From Actinoplanes sp. NBC_00393 (GTDB lineage Bacteria > Actinomycetota > Actinomycetes > Mycobacteriales > Micromonosporaceae), in contig NZ_CP107942.1 in assembly GCF_036053395.1 (NCBI RefSeq), forward strand, positions 9,841,001-9,905,000: DNA of 64,000 nucleotides, given 5' to 3'. This document shows, piece after piece, positions 51,710-60,155 of this stretch (its first letter is position 1; each line of letters begins with the position of its first letter). The notes beneath the pieces were generated by a model that did not search any database, was not told where the DNA came from, and was given only the letters and a program-made list of their open reading frames with translations. The position numbers and the translations under genes were made by a program.

Positions 51710-51754
51710 CCGGATGTCATGTCGACGTCCGGCCGATCAGGAGGTCAGGTCCGG

Positions 51755-52174
51755 ATGGTTCCGCTGACGTTGAAGGTCCCTGTTCCGTTCGACTACGTGT
51801 TCCCTGCTGGTGTGCTCTGCCTCGGGGTGGAGGCCGCGGTCGACTTCGACCGTCGCCACGACCCGGACAACCAGGTCCGGGACAAGGAGACCGGCGAGCG
51901 GGTCTGGGTGGTCCGGGTGATGGACCTCGACCCGGCCGCCGGCAAGTTCGGCCGCAGCACCGAGGTCAAGGTGAAGATCGTCGCGCCGCAGATTCCCGTG
52001 CCGCCGGCCTCGGCTGTGCCGGGATACCCGCCGGCCATCGAGTTCGACGGGCTGACGCTCACGCCGTACGTGGACTCACAGCGCTGTAAGGGCGCCGGGG
52101 CCTGCAAGGCACGGATGGCCTACTCGCTGCGCGCGACCGCCATTCTTCCCGCCGTCGTCGGCGCTTCCGCCTGA
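51755..52174 (+). CDS. pra: Plasmid replication/excision activator, Pra-like
   Basis: 139 residues from ATG 51755, eight bases after AGGAGGT; a frame open from ATG 51719 lacks this. VPFDYVFPAGVLCLGVEAAVDFDR, VWVVRVMDLDPAAG, VKVKIVAPQIPVPP and IEFDGLTLTPYV are typical of Pra proteins, which switch on excision and rolling-circle replication of pSAM2-like elements. Position after the regulator and operator fits. Confidence 0.75.
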   Translation: MVPLTLKVPVPFDYVFPAGVLCLGVEAAVDFDRRHDPDNQVRDKETGERVWVVRVMDLDPAAGKFGRSTEVKVKIVAPQIPVPPASAVPGYPPAIEFDGLTLTPYVDSQRCKGAGACKARMAYSLRATAILPAVVGASA

Positions 52175-52276
52175 CGGCTTCTCGCTGGTTGCGCGGGCGG
52201 GCCGTTTCCCCGCCAAGAGTCCCGGCCCGTCCCGCGCGGCGACCCCTCAACGTCTCGACAGACGAAGGAGGGCCTT

Positions 52277-52318
52277 GTGCCCACCGTAGTTCAGGCCGCC
52301 CGGCGGTGGCCGTCATGA
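52277..52318 (+). CDS. 13-residue leader peptide frame
   Basis: GTG 52277 follows GGAGGG and reads MPTVVQAARRWPS, then TGA, whose bases overlap the ATG of the next gene (TCATGA). The strong ribosome site lies before this frame and not before the next gene, suggesting coupled translation. Confidence 0.3.
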   Translation: MPTVVQAARRWPS

Positions 52319-52524
52319 CCGACCTGCACAGCGTCTCCGCTGACCTGTCCGCCCTGCTCCAAGACATGCCCAACATCGCGACCCCGGCCGGTGAGCGCGC
52401 CGCCTGGTTCGACCGCAAGGCCGAACTGCTCGAACGTGTCTCCGGCACAGTTCCCGAAGCGGCTGAACTCGCGATTGCTGCTCGCGAGCGGGCTGCTTGC
52501 CTGCGCGGGGGAGGCCGAGCCTGA
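52315..52524 (+). CDS. Small helical AICE protein upstream of tra
   Basis: 69 residues: MTDLHSVSADLSALLQDMPNIA, then ERAAWFDRKAELLERVSG and AAELAIAARERAACLRG, all helical. Its stop overlaps the tra start (TGATG). Unknown function; such small genes are often co-translated with Tra. Confidence 0.6.
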   Translation: MTDLHSVSADLSALLQDMPNIATPAGERAAWFDRKAELLERVSGTVPEAAELAIAARERAACLRGGGRA

Positions 52525-53930
52525 TGCCTCTGGTCAACATAATCCCGGGCGAGAAGATCCCTACCGCCCCGCTGAACACGCGCCTACCGGTGTGGCGGAT
52601 CCCGTGGTGGCTCGTGGCCTTCGTGTGGCTCGCCCGAGCGACGTATCGCCTGGTCGTTCTTGCCGTTCGGTACTGGTGGATCAGCGGCCCGGTGGCCGCT
52701 TCCTGGTGGATCGCCGAGTCCTGGGGATGGCCGGCCCTCGCCGGCATCGCCGTCGGACTGACTGCCGGGTCCGTCATCTGGTGGCGGCTGCACCCGGCGT
52801 CATGGCTGCGGTTCGGCTGGTACCCGGTGGTCGCGCGGTGCCGACGACTGTGGATCTACCGGCGGGGCTGGACCCCGGCGATGACCGCCTGCGGCCTGGT
52901 CGGCGTGCACGGCGGGGAACGGTGGGTGCCGAGCCTGCTCGGCGTCCGATCGGACCGGTGGGGCGACCGAGTGACCGTGCGGCTGCTGCCCGGCCACCAC
53001 CCGGACGACTGGGCAGCGGCAGCGCCTCGGCTCGCGTACTCGTTCCATCTGCGGGAAGCCAGGGCCTACACCGCCGACCGTCCGGACCGCATGGTCCTGC
53101 ACTTCGTCCGCAGGGACCCGCTCGTCGGCACTGTGGGACCGCTGCCGGTCCCGGCACGGCCGGACCTGTCCGGCTTGGAGCTTGGGGTACGGGAGGACGG
53201 CACCCCCTACCGGCTAAGGCTGGCCGGCTCCCATGTGCTGATCGCTGGGGCGACGAACTCCGGCAAGGGCTCGGTGATCTGGTCGCTGCTGCGCTCACTG
53301 GCCGCCGGCATCAACTCAGGGCTGGTCGAGGTCTGGGCCTTCGACCCGAAGGGCGGCATGGAACTGGCGGCGGGCGCGCCGATGTTCGCCCGGTTCGCGT
53401 ATGAGGACCCGGACAGCATGGCCGGCGTCCTGGAGGAGGCCGTCAAGCGGATGCGTCGGCGGGCCGCCCGGCTGCGCGGGGTGACTCGTCAGCACGTCCC
53501 GACGGTCGACGAGCCGCTGATCGTCGTGGTCGTCGACGAGCTGGCGGCCCTGACCGCCTACCTGACCGACCGGAAGGTCCGCGACCGGATCCGGGAGTCG
53601 CTGGGCCTGCTGCTGTCACAGGGCCGCGCGGCCGGCGTTCACGTGGTCGCGGCGTTGCAGGATCCGCGCAAGGACGTGCTGCCGTTCCGGGACCTGTTCC
53701 CGACCCGGATCGCGCTGCGGATGACCGAGCCCGAGCAGTGCGACATGGTGCTCGGCGACGGTGCGCGGGATCGGGGCGCGGCGTGCGACCTCATCCCGGA
53801 GACCTCGCCCGGTGTCGGCTATGTCGTCCTCGACGGCGTACGGGAACCGGTGCGGGTCCGCTTCTCCTACCTCGATGACACCGATGTCGCCGAGCTGGCG
53901 GCCGACTACCCGCGCGGGGGTGAGCAATGA
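52524..53930 (+). CDS. traSA: FtsK/SpoIIIE-type DNA translocase TraSA
   Basis: 468-residue septal DNA translocator that moves double-stranded element DNA between mycelial cells. Membrane segments lie at about 27-55 and 60-85, then the motor domain: Walker A AGATNSGKGS (Lys248), Walker B IVVVVDELAAL, and LLLSQGRAAGVHVVAALQDPRKDVLPFRDLFPTRIALR. GGGGGAGG precedes ATG 52524. Overlaps with both neighbours (TGATG before, ATGA after) show one transfer operon. Confidence 0.92.
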   Translation: MPLVNIIPGEKIPTAPLNTRLPVWRIPWWLVAFVWLARATYRLVVLAVRYWWISGPVAASWWIAESWGWPALAGIAVGLTAGSVIWWRLHPASWLRFGWYPVVARCRRLWIYRRGWTPAMTACGLVGVHGGERWVPSLLGVRSDRWGDRVTVRLLPGHHPDDWAAAAPRLAYSFHLREARAYTADRPDRMVLHFVRRDPLVGTVGPLPVPARPDLSGLELGVREDGTPYRLRLAGSHVLIAGATNSGKGSVIWSLLRSLAAGINSGLVEVWAFDPKGGMELAAGAPMFARFAYEDPDSMAGVLEEAVKRMRRRAARLRGVTRQHVPTVDEPLIVVVVDELAALTAYLTDRKVRDRIRESLGLLLSQGRAAGVHVVAALQDPRKDVLPFRDLFPTRIALRMTEPEQCDMVLGDGARDRGAACDLIPETSPGVGYVVLDGVREPVRVRFSYLDDTDVAELAADYPRGGEQ

Positions 53931-54466
53931 AGGCCTCCGCCGAGCGCATCGAGGGCCTGTTGCTCGTCGCCATCCTGCTCACGGTCGGCGGGTTCGCGGG
54001 CGCCGCGTCGTTCACCCACGTCAAGGACTGGACGATGGCCAACTCCCCGGCGGGCACGGGGGAGTGGTTCGGCTGGGCCAACGCCGTGATCTCCGAGCTG
54101 ATCCCGATGGCGGCGCTGCTGACGATCCGGCAACGTCGCCGGGCCGGCGGCTCGGTCGGCTACCCGATGTTCCTGCTCGTCTGCGCGGCGGGACTGTCCC
54201 TGGCGGCTCAGCTCGCCGTCGCGAAACCCGGCCCGTCCGGCTGGCTTCTGTCCGCCGTCCCGGCCCTGGCCTTCCTCGGCCTGTCCAAGCTCGTGCTGGC
54301 CGGTGCGCCGACGGTGCAGCCCACCGCCGTGGTCATCCCGACGCCTTCAGCGGCCGAGCGTGACCGCGCCGGCGAGCCGATCCAACCTGGGCCGGCGAAA
54401 AGGGCAGGCCTGGTGCCGGTCCCGGCGGCCGCGTTTCCCATTCGACCCCGTGAGGCTGCCCGGTGA
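53927..54466 (+). CDS. Spd-like membrane protein (DUF2637)
   Basis: 179 residues with four hydrophobic spans (GLLLVAILLTVGGFAGAASF, AVISELIPMAALL, FLLVCAAGLSLAAQLAV, GWLLSAVPALAFLGLSKLVLA) followed by a soluble tail. DUF2637 proteins are the SpdB-like partners of Tra in AICEs and spread the element within the mycelium. ATG 53927 overlaps the tra stop. Confidence 0.82.
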   Translation: MKASAERIEGLLLVAILLTVGGFAGAASFTHVKDWTMANSPAGTGEWFGWANAVISELIPMAALLTIRQRRRAGGSVGYPMFLLVCAAGLSLAAQLAVAKPGPSGWLLSAVPALAFLGLSKLVLAGAPTVQPTAVVIPTPSAAERDRAGEPIQPGPAKRAGLVPVPAAAFPIRPREAAR

Positions 54467-56168
54467 CCCTGTCCGAAACAGCACCCCGGCCCGGCTCGCG
54501 GGCTGCCAGGATGCGGCAGCCTCTCGCCAGGAAGCGCTGCGCGGGCTGGCCGAGCGGCACGGCGTCTGCGTACGCCCGCTGGCTCTGCGCCGCACCGACA
54601 CCGTGACCGGCCTGACCGAGGTCGTGGAGGTGCCCTGCGGCGCCCGCCTCGCCGCCAAGTGCAAGCCCTGCGCTGAGCGCAACCGGCGGCTCCGGATCCA
54701 GCAGATCCGCGAGGGCTGGCACCTCGCGGACGAACCGGCGGTCCGCCCCGACCGGCCCGGAGAATCCGACCTCGACCTGGTGAAGACTCGCGCTCACCTG
54801 GAGTTCGACCGGGCCGCGGTGCACTACGAGCCGATGACCCCGGATGCGCGCGCCGAGCGGCTGGCCGAGCTGGACAACCGCATCGCTGAGGTCGACGAGG
54901 AGCTGGCCGAGACGGACCTACGTGGTCGGCTGACCCCGAAGGAGCGCGACGACCGCCCCCGTCGTGCCCGATCGACCAAGCGCCGGCACGACTCCCCGGA
55001 CCTTCCCCGACTGCCCGTCGACCCGCGGACGGTGGGCCGCGCCTTCGCCGGCAAGGCCGGCCGCACCTATCGGCCGTCGATGCTGGTCACGTTGACCCTC
55101 GACTCGCACGGACAGGTGCACTCCCACCTGCGGCGGGGCGCTTACGTCGTGCCGTGCGCCTGCGGGGAACGGCACCACCCGCACGACCCGAAACTCGGCA
55201 CCCCGGTCGACCCGGCCGCCTACGACTACCGGCGGGCCGCGCTCGACGCGATCCACTTCGCCCGGGTGCTCGACCGCTGGTGGCAGAACCTGCGCCGGGC
55301 GGCTGGCTGGAACGTCCAGTACGCGGGCGCCGTCGAGCTTCAGCGCCGTCTCGCCCCGCACGCGCACTTCGCCGTGCGGGGCACCCTGCCCCGACGCCTG
55401 GTGAACCAGGTGGCCGCCGCTACCTACCACCAGGTGTGGTGGCCGTCCTTCGACGAGATGGTTCACACGGTCGACCGGCCGCCGGTCTGGAACGCCGAAC
55501 TGGCCGGCTACGTCGACCCGGCGACCGGCGAGCCGTTGCCGACGTGGGGCGAGGCCCTGGACGCGTTGGAGGAACCGGACGCGCGCCCGGCGTACGTCGC
55601 CCGGTTGGGCCGTGTCGACGCCCGGGGCATCGCCCAGGGCACGAAGGACGCCGAGCGGTCGATCCGCTATGTCACGAAGTACGTCACCAAGGACCTGACC
55701 GAGCACGCACCCGCCAACTCGGGCGTCCAGAAGGCGCACGCCGACCGGCTGCACGCCGAGCTGGCCGTCCTGCCCTGCTCGCCGACATGCGCCAACTGGC
55801 TGTTCTACGGCGTCCAGCCGGACCGATCCAAGCCGGGCCTGGCCCCGGGCCGCTGCACCGGCAAGGTCCACCAACGGGCGACGCTCGGCTTCACCGGCCG
55901 CCGCGTCCTGGTGTCTCGGCAGTGGTCCGGCAAGACCCTCGCCGACCACCGGGCGGACAACCGGGCGTGGATTCGCGCGGCACTGGGCGACCCCGAGCAG
56001 GAGGAAACCCCGGAGAAGGACCGGTACCGCTTCGAGCTGGCCCGGCCGGAAGACCCGGACGTTCTGCCCCTGGAACACCGGCTATTGCGGGCCGTCTCGG
56101 AGCGAATCCGCTGGCGAGCCCAGGTCAGAAGTCTTTCGGCAACTGTCCCGATCCAGCAAGCAGCGTGA
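54450..56168 (+). CDS. repSA: Rolling-circle replication initiator RepSA
   Basis: About 572 residues. The start is uncertain: GTG 54450, inside the end of the spd-like gene, is the best in-frame choice. CGARLAAKCKPCAERNRRLRIQQIREGWHL is the conserved zinc-type N-terminus of RepSA; LTLDSHGQVH, the HUH segment RLAPHAHFAVRG, and RYVTKYVTKDL with the catalytic Tyr give the nickase core; CSPTCANW and VHQRATLGFTGRRVLVSRQWSGKTL complete it. It nicks the double-strand origin, likely within or near this gene, to start rolling-circle replication. Confidence 0.9.
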   Translation: MRLPGDPVRNSTPARLAGCQDAAASRQEALRGLAERHGVCVRPLALRRTDTVTGLTEVVEVPCGARLAAKCKPCAERNRRLRIQQIREGWHLADEPAVRPDRPGESDLDLVKTRAHLEFDRAAVHYEPMTPDARAERLAELDNRIAEVDEELAETDLRGRLTPKERDDRPRRARSTKRRHDSPDLPRLPVDPRTVGRAFAGKAGRTYRPSMLVTLTLDSHGQVHSHLRRGAYVVPCACGERHHPHDPKLGTPVDPAAYDYRRAALDAIHFARVLDRWWQNLRRAAGWNVQYAGAVELQRRLAPHAHFAVRGTLPRRLVNQVAAATYHQVWWPSFDEMVHTVDRPPVWNAELAGYVDPATGEPLPTWGEALDALEEPDARPAYVARLGRVDARGIAQGTKDAERSIRYVTKYVTKDLTEHAPANSGVQKAHADRLHAELAVLPCSPTCANWLFYGVQPDRSKPGLAPGRCTGKVHQRATLGFTGRRVLVSRQWSGKTLADHRADNRAWIRAALGDPEQEETPEKDRYRFELARPEDPDVLPLEHRLLRAVSERIRWRAQVRSLSATVPIQQAA

Positions 56169-56192
56169 CCCCCGGACATGAGGAGGAACCGA

Positions 56193-56411
56193 ATGGGTGA
56201 CGAGCTGTTGACCGCAGATGAGGTCGCTGCTCGCCTTCGTGCCACACCGAGGTTCGTGCGCCGTCTCGTCTCCGAGCGGCGCATCGAGTTCGTCAAGGTC
56301 GGCCGCCTGGTCCGCTTCGAGCCGGCCGCCGTCGTGCACTACATCGATTCGCACCGCGTCGCCCCGACCGATCGGGCGGCGATCCGCGCCTACGTACGGG
56401 GAGCGCACTGA
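56193..56411 (+). CDS. xis: Excisionase Xis (MerR-like HTH)
   Basis: 72 residues from ATG 56193, with AGGAGGA five bases upstream. LLTADEVAARLRATPRFVRRLVSERRIEFVKVGRLVRFEPAAV is a winged-helix excisionase domain. It directs the integrase to excise the element. The stop overlaps the int start (TGATG). Confidence 0.9.
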   Translation: MGDELLTADEVAARLRATPRFVRRLVSERRIEFVKVGRLVRFEPAAVVHYIDSHRVAPTDRAAIRAYVRGAH

Positions 56412-57553
56412 TGGCCAACCAGAAAGGGCATCGCCGTTTCGGCAATATCCGCAAGCTGCCCTCGGGCCGCTTCCAGGCCCGGTACCAGGGACCGGACGGC
56501 ATCACGCGAACGGCGAAGAACACCTTTGAGACCGAGCGGCTGGCGGCCCAGTGGCTAACCCTGGTCGAGTCCGAGATCATCCGCGGCGAGTGGCAGGCAC
56601 CGGAAGCCGGCGACGTGCACCTCTCGGGGTACGGCAAGGAGTGGATCGCGCATCGCAAGCTTCAGCCGCGCACCCGGGAGAACTACGAGGACCTGTTCCG
56701 GCTACACATCGAGCCCATCCTCGGTCAGCTGGCGCTCGGCGCGATCAAGCCGCAGACGATCCGCTCCTGGCGCGGCAAGCTGCTCGCCGGCGGGACTACC
56801 GAGCCGCAAGCGGTCAAGGCGTATTCGCTGCTCCGGGCGATCCTCAACACCGCCGTCCGGGAAGACGAGATCTTGAAGCAGAACCCGTGCCGGATCCCCG
56901 GATACGACCGGTACCACACCCCGGAGCGGCCGATCGCCACCGTCGCCCAGGTGCTCGCGCTCGCCGAGCGGATGCCGCCCCGGTACGTGTCCCTGATCAC
57001 CGTCGCTGCGTTCTCCGGCCTCCGCTGGGGCGAGCTGGCCGCGCTCCGGCGTTGCGATGTCGACCTGGCGGCCGGCACCGTACGCGTACCCCGGAAGTTG
57101 GCCGCGCTCAAGAGCGGCTTGGAGTTCGGCCCGCCGAAGTCGGCGGCCGGCATCCGCGTCGTTGCTCTTCCGGCAGTTGCCCGCAAGTCGCTCGGCGAGC
57201 ACCTGGGCCGGTTCACCGGCAAGGGCGAGGAGGCGTTGGTCTTCACCGGGGATAAGGACATGCCTCTACGAACCGGCAACTTCCGGCGGGCGGTGAAGTG
57301 GTCGAAGGCGTTGGCGGACGCGGGGATGCCAGCGGGCTTCCACTTCCACGATCTCCGGCACACCGGGAACAACCTCGCGGCGGCGAGCGGCGCCAGCACC
57401 CGGGAGCTGATGCACCGGATGGGTCACGCGAGCATGCGGGCGGCCCTGATCTACCAGCACGCGACCAGCGACCGGGACCGCGAGATCGCCGAGAGCATGG
57501 ATCGGCGGATCACCAAGGGCGCGAAGGCCGGCAAGGGCAAGAAGCGGCGCTAA
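56411..57553 (+). CDS. int: Tyrosine site-specific integrase
   Basis: 380 residues. Core-binding domain about 60-160; catalytic domain with Arg205 in AAFSGLRWGELAAL, HFHDLRH (His313, Arg316), His339 in MGHASMRAA and the nucleophile Tyr348 in IYQHAT. All residues of the tyrosine recombinase set are present. It ends about 90 bp from the tRNA-Gly attachment site, the usual AICE layout. Confidence 0.94.
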   Translation: MANQKGHRRFGNIRKLPSGRFQARYQGPDGITRTAKNTFETERLAAQWLTLVESEIIRGEWQAPEAGDVHLSGYGKEWIAHRKLQPRTRENYEDLFRLHIEPILGQLALGAIKPQTIRSWRGKLLAGGTTEPQAVKAYSLLRAILNTAVREDEILKQNPCRIPGYDRYHTPERPIATVAQVLALAERMPPRYVSLITVAAFSGLRWGELAALRRCDVDLAAGTVRVPRKLAALKSGLEFGPPKSAAGIRVVALPAVARKSLGEHLGRFTGKGEEALVFTGDKDMPLRTGNFRRAVKWSKALADAGMPAGFHFHDLRHTGNNLAAASGASTRELMHRMGHASMRAALIYQHATSDRDREIAESMDRRITKGAKAGKGKKRR

Positions 57554-57598
57554 TGGCACGCCAATGGCACACAAGATCCACTACCGGGTGAAACACAA

Positions 57599-57636
57599 CG
57601 GCCCTGGTCGGAGGAGTTTCCCTCTGACCAGGGCCG
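57599..57636. terminator. Element-borne terminator at the int/tRNA-Gly junction
   Basis: cggccctggtc (57599-57609) pairs with gaccagggccg (57626-57636). It lies between the converging int and tRNA-Gly genes and replaces the displaced terminator at 42111-42136 for the tRNA. Confidence 0.75.
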
Positions 57637-57644
57637 ATGTAACT

Positions 57645-57687
57645 GAGCGGGCGACGAGAATCGAACTCGCGTAATCAGTTTGGAAGA
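57645..57687. repeat. Attachment-site copy within tRNA-Gly
   Basis: 43 bp identical to 42145-42187, covering the 3' half of the intact tRNA-Gly from the anticodon loop onward. Confidence 0.93.
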
Positions 57688-57716
57688 CTGAGGCTCTACC
57701 ATTGAGCTACGCCCGC
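57646..57716 (-). tRNA. tRNA-Gly (anticodon UCC)
   Basis: 71 nt without an encoded CCA. Acceptor GCGGGCG pairs with CGCCCGC; the anticodon loop reads CTTCCAA with UCC; the T arm has GTTCGATTC. Its 3' half is supplied by the integrated element, keeping the tRNA whole. Confidence 0.95.
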
Positions 57717-57847
57717 ATGATCCCCGAGAACGTCCGGGGTTCGTGCACAGCTTACTGAATCATCTACCGTCCGCGCGAACCGGATTCCCCAGCAGGTGAC
57801 TCCAGCGCACACACGCGCAGGCGGACCGCATACACTGGCCGACGCCA

Positions 57848-57921
57848 CGGGGTGTGGCGCAGCTTGGTAGCGCACTCGCTTTGGGAGCGAGGGGCCGTGG
57901 GTTCAAATCCCGCCACCCCGA
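57848..57921 (+). tRNA. tRNA-Pro (anticodon UGG)
   Basis: 74 nt. Acceptor CGGGGTG pairs with CACCCCG; the anticodon stem CTCGC/GCGAG encloses TTTGGGA with UGG; the T loop is GTTCAAATC. No CCA encoded. It ends 37 bases before tig. Confidence 0.95.
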
Positions 57922-57958
57922 CTGTCACCAACTATCCGCAGCAACAAGGAGTACGCCT

Positions 57959-59305
57959 GTGAAGAGCACCGTCGAGACTCTGAGCCCGACTCGGGTGAAG
58001 CTCGCCATCGAGGTGCCGTTCGACGAGCTCAAGCCGAGCCTGCAGAAGGCGTACCGGGAGATCGGCGCGCAGGTGCAGGTGCCGGGCTTCCGCAAGGGCA
58101 AAGTCCCAGCCGCGGTGATCGACCAGCGGGTCGGCCGGGGTGCGGTGCTCAACGAGGCGGTTCAGGAAGCCATCCCGCAGCAGATCCTCGCCGCGGTCCA
58201 GGAGCACGACGTCAAGACGCTCGGGCGCCCCGAGGTCGAGATCACCGAGTTCGCCGACAACGCGCCGCTGAAGTTCACGGCCGAGGTCGACGTCCGCCCG
58301 GAGATCACCGTCCCGGACCTCTCCGGCATCACCGTGACGGTCCCGGCCGTCGAGATCGGTGACAACGAGATCGACGAGCAGATCAACGGCCTGCGTGAGC
58401 GTTTCGCCACCCTGAAGACCGTCGAGCGCGCGGCTGCGGAGGGCGACTACGTGCAGCTCGACCTCAACGCCACGGTCGACGGCGAGGAGGTGCCGGGCGG
58501 CTCGGCCACCAACATCTCCCACGAGGTCGGCAGCAAGCAGCTGCTCCCCGGCCTGGACGAGGTGCTCGTCGGCCTCTCCGCCGGCGAGGAGGCCACCTTC
58601 ACCACCCAGCTCGTCGGTGGCGACTACGCCGGCCGCGACGCCGAGGTGAAGGTCGTCGTGCGGACCGTCAAGGACAAGCAGCTCCCGGAGATCGACGACG
58701 ACTTCGCCCAGCTGGCGAGCGAGTTCGACACTCTCGAGGAGCTCAAGGGCGACCTGCGCGAGCGGCTCTCCCGGGCGAAGAAGGTCGAGCAGATCTACGC
58801 CGCCCGTGACGAGGCGCTGAAGCAGCTCGTCGAGGCCGCCGAGATCCCGGCTCCGGAGGGCGTCGTCAAGGAGGAGGTCGAGGGTCGCAAGCAGGCGATG
58901 ACCGACCAGCTCGAGCGGATCGGCGCCACCCTGGCCGACTACCTCGCCTCCGAGGAGAAGACCGAGGAGCAGATCGACCAGGAGCTGACCGAGGCGGCCC
59001 AGGAGGGCGTCCGGATCCAGCTGCTGCTCGACACCGTCGCCGACGCCGAGGACGTCCAGGTCACCGACGACGAGTTCGGGCACGAGATCGTGCACCGGGC
59101 GCAGCGCGCCCAGATGCAGCCCCAGCAGTACTACGACCAGCTGGTCCGCTCGGGCGCCGCGGCCGCCGTCTTCGGCGACGTGCGCCGGGGCAAGGCCCTC
59201 GCGTCGGTGATGGAGCAGGTCACGATGAAGGACAGCGACGGCAACACCCTGTCGCTCGACGACCTGCGCAACGGCGACGACGAGCACGCCGGGCACAACC
59301 ACTGA
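57959..59305 (+). CDS. tig: Trigger factor
   Basis: Ribosome-associated chaperone of 448 residues. The N-terminal domain binds the ribosome through VPGFRKGKVP (about 41-50, the FRK signature); a PPIase FKBP-like domain lies at about 155-245 (EGDYVQLDLNATVDG); the C-terminal helical domain forms the arms, ending with an acidic then His-rich tail EHAGHNH. GTG 57959 follows AAGGAG; a longer frame reaches back into tRNA-Pro and is rejected. Placed before clpP genes, as in many bacteria. Confidence 0.95.
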   Translation: MKSTVETLSPTRVKLAIEVPFDELKPSLQKAYREIGAQVQVPGFRKGKVPAAVIDQRVGRGAVLNEAVQEAIPQQILAAVQEHDVKTLGRPEVEITEFADNAPLKFTAEVDVRPEITVPDLSGITVTVPAVEIGDNEIDEQINGLRERFATLKTVERAAAEGDYVQLDLNATVDGEEVPGGSATNISHEVGSKQLLPGLDEVLVGLSAGEEATFTTQLVGGDYAGRDAEVKVVVRTVKDKQLPEIDDDFAQLASEFDTLEELKGDLRERLSRAKKVEQIYAARDEALKQLVEAAEIPAPEGVVKEEVEGRKQAMTDQLERIGATLADYLASEEKTEEQIDQELTEAAQEGVRIQLLLDTVADAEDVQVTDDEFGHEIVHRAQRAQMQPQQYYDQLVRSGAAAAVFGDVRRGKALASVMEQVTMKDSDGNTLSLDDLRNGDDEHAGHNH

Positions 59306-59319
59306 TCTTGGCAGCATCC

Positions 59320-59356
59320 CGGCCACCGCGCATCGCTCACGCTTGCGCGGTGGCCG
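59320..59356 (+). terminator. Terminator after tig
   Basis: cggccaccgcgca (59320-59332) pairs perfectly with tgcgcggtggccg (59344-59356), 11-nt loop, followed by ctgtcattt. Confidence 0.8.
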
Positions 59357-59384
59357 CTGTCATTTCCGGGGGTACGGGTACGCG

Positions 59385-59402
59385 GGTGCGCTGTCAGCGA
59401 AC
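59385..59402 (-). promoter_or_regulatory. ClgR-type box upstream of clpP1P2
   Basis: On the minus strand the core at 59399-59389 reads CGCTGACAGCG, matching the ClgR pattern CGCYNANRGCG in every defined position, with TGTT before it. It lies about 110 bp before clpP1. ClgR activates clpP genes in other actinobacteria. Confidence 0.55.
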
Positions 59403-59511
59403 AGTCGCCCGAGCGGGAAGCTGATGCGCATCCGACCAGTTAGGTTGGTCGTACGACGGACAACCTGCCGGCCGGAACGTCGGCCGACACAGTCAGCTGT
59501 GAAGGGCTGCC

Positions 59512-60144
59512 ATGACCGATCTCCACATCCCCGCGGGCCCCTCGCTGCGCAGGGCCGAATCACTCAGTGGCAACCTCGACGACTCGGTCTACAACCGCCT
59601 GCTGCGTGAGCGGATCATCTTCCTCGGCAGCGAGGTGAGCGACGCGGTCGCCAACCGCATCTGCGCGCAGCTGCTGCTGCTCTCCGCCGAGGACCCGGAG
59701 GCGGACATCCACCTCTGGATCAACTCGCCCGGTGGCTCGGTCTACTCGGGCATGGCGATCTACGACACGATGCAGTTCATCGACAATGACGTCTCCACCG
59801 TCGGGATGGGCATGGCCGCGTCGATGGGGCAGTTCCTGCTCTGCGCCGGCACCCCGGGCAAGCGGTACGCACTGCCGCACGCGCGGATCATGATGCACCA
59901 GCCGTCCGGCGGCATGGGCGGCACCGCCGCGGACATCGCCATCCAGGCGGAGCAGATGCTGTACACCAAGCGCATGTTCCAGGAGCGGATCGCGTACCAC
60001 ACGGGACAGACTCCGGAGCAGATCGCGGCCGACTTCGACCGGGACCGCTGGTTCACGGCCACCGAGGCCAAGGACTATGGCTTCATCGACAAGGTGATCA
60101 CCGGGGCGCAGCAGGTCCCGGACGGTGCCGGAACGCTGAACTGA
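59512..60144 (+). CDS. clpP1: ATP-dependent Clp protease proteolytic subunit ClpP1
   Basis: 210 residues. Ser104 in [11 protein letters not shown] and His129 in [10 protein letters not shown] are catalytic, with the Asp in the 175-185 region. [11 protein letters not shown] and [10 protein letters not shown] form the oxyanion and substrate loop. In actinobacteria ClpP1 and ClpP2 form a mixed tetradecamer that works with ClpX or ClpC1. ClpP2 follows 11 bases later. Confidence 0.95.
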   Translation: MTDLHIPAGPSLRRAESLSGNLDDSVYNRLLRERIIFLGSEVSDAVANRICAQLLLLSAEDPEADIHLWINSPGGSVYSGMAIYDTMQFIDNDVSTVGMGMAASMGQFLLCAGTPGKRYALPHARIMMHQPSGGMGGTAADIAIQAEQMLYTKRMFQERIAYHTGQTPEQIAADFDRDRWFTATEAKDYGFIDKVITGAQQVPDGAGTLN

Positions 60145-60155
60145 GGAGCTGAACC

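Larger units (their letters stand above)
42145..57687. mobile_element. Actinomycete integrative and conjugative element (AICE), pSAM2-like, 15.5 kb
   Basis: The region is bounded by the 43-bp duplicated tRNA-Gly segment. It carries the pSAM2-type order GntR regulator, pra, a small gene, traSA, spd-like, repSA, xis, int, with int next to the tRNA. AICEs integrate by a tyrosine recombinase, excise, replicate by rolling circle and transfer double-stranded DNA through a hexameric FtsK-like Tra protein. The left arm (42526-48713) is cargo: an AT-richer three-gene cassette, a split Nudix gene and an ISAs1. All backbone genes appear intact. Confidence 0.93.

Noticed and set aside
57932..59326. Long frame opposite tig
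   Set aside because: Shadow frame; tig is unambiguous on the plus strand.
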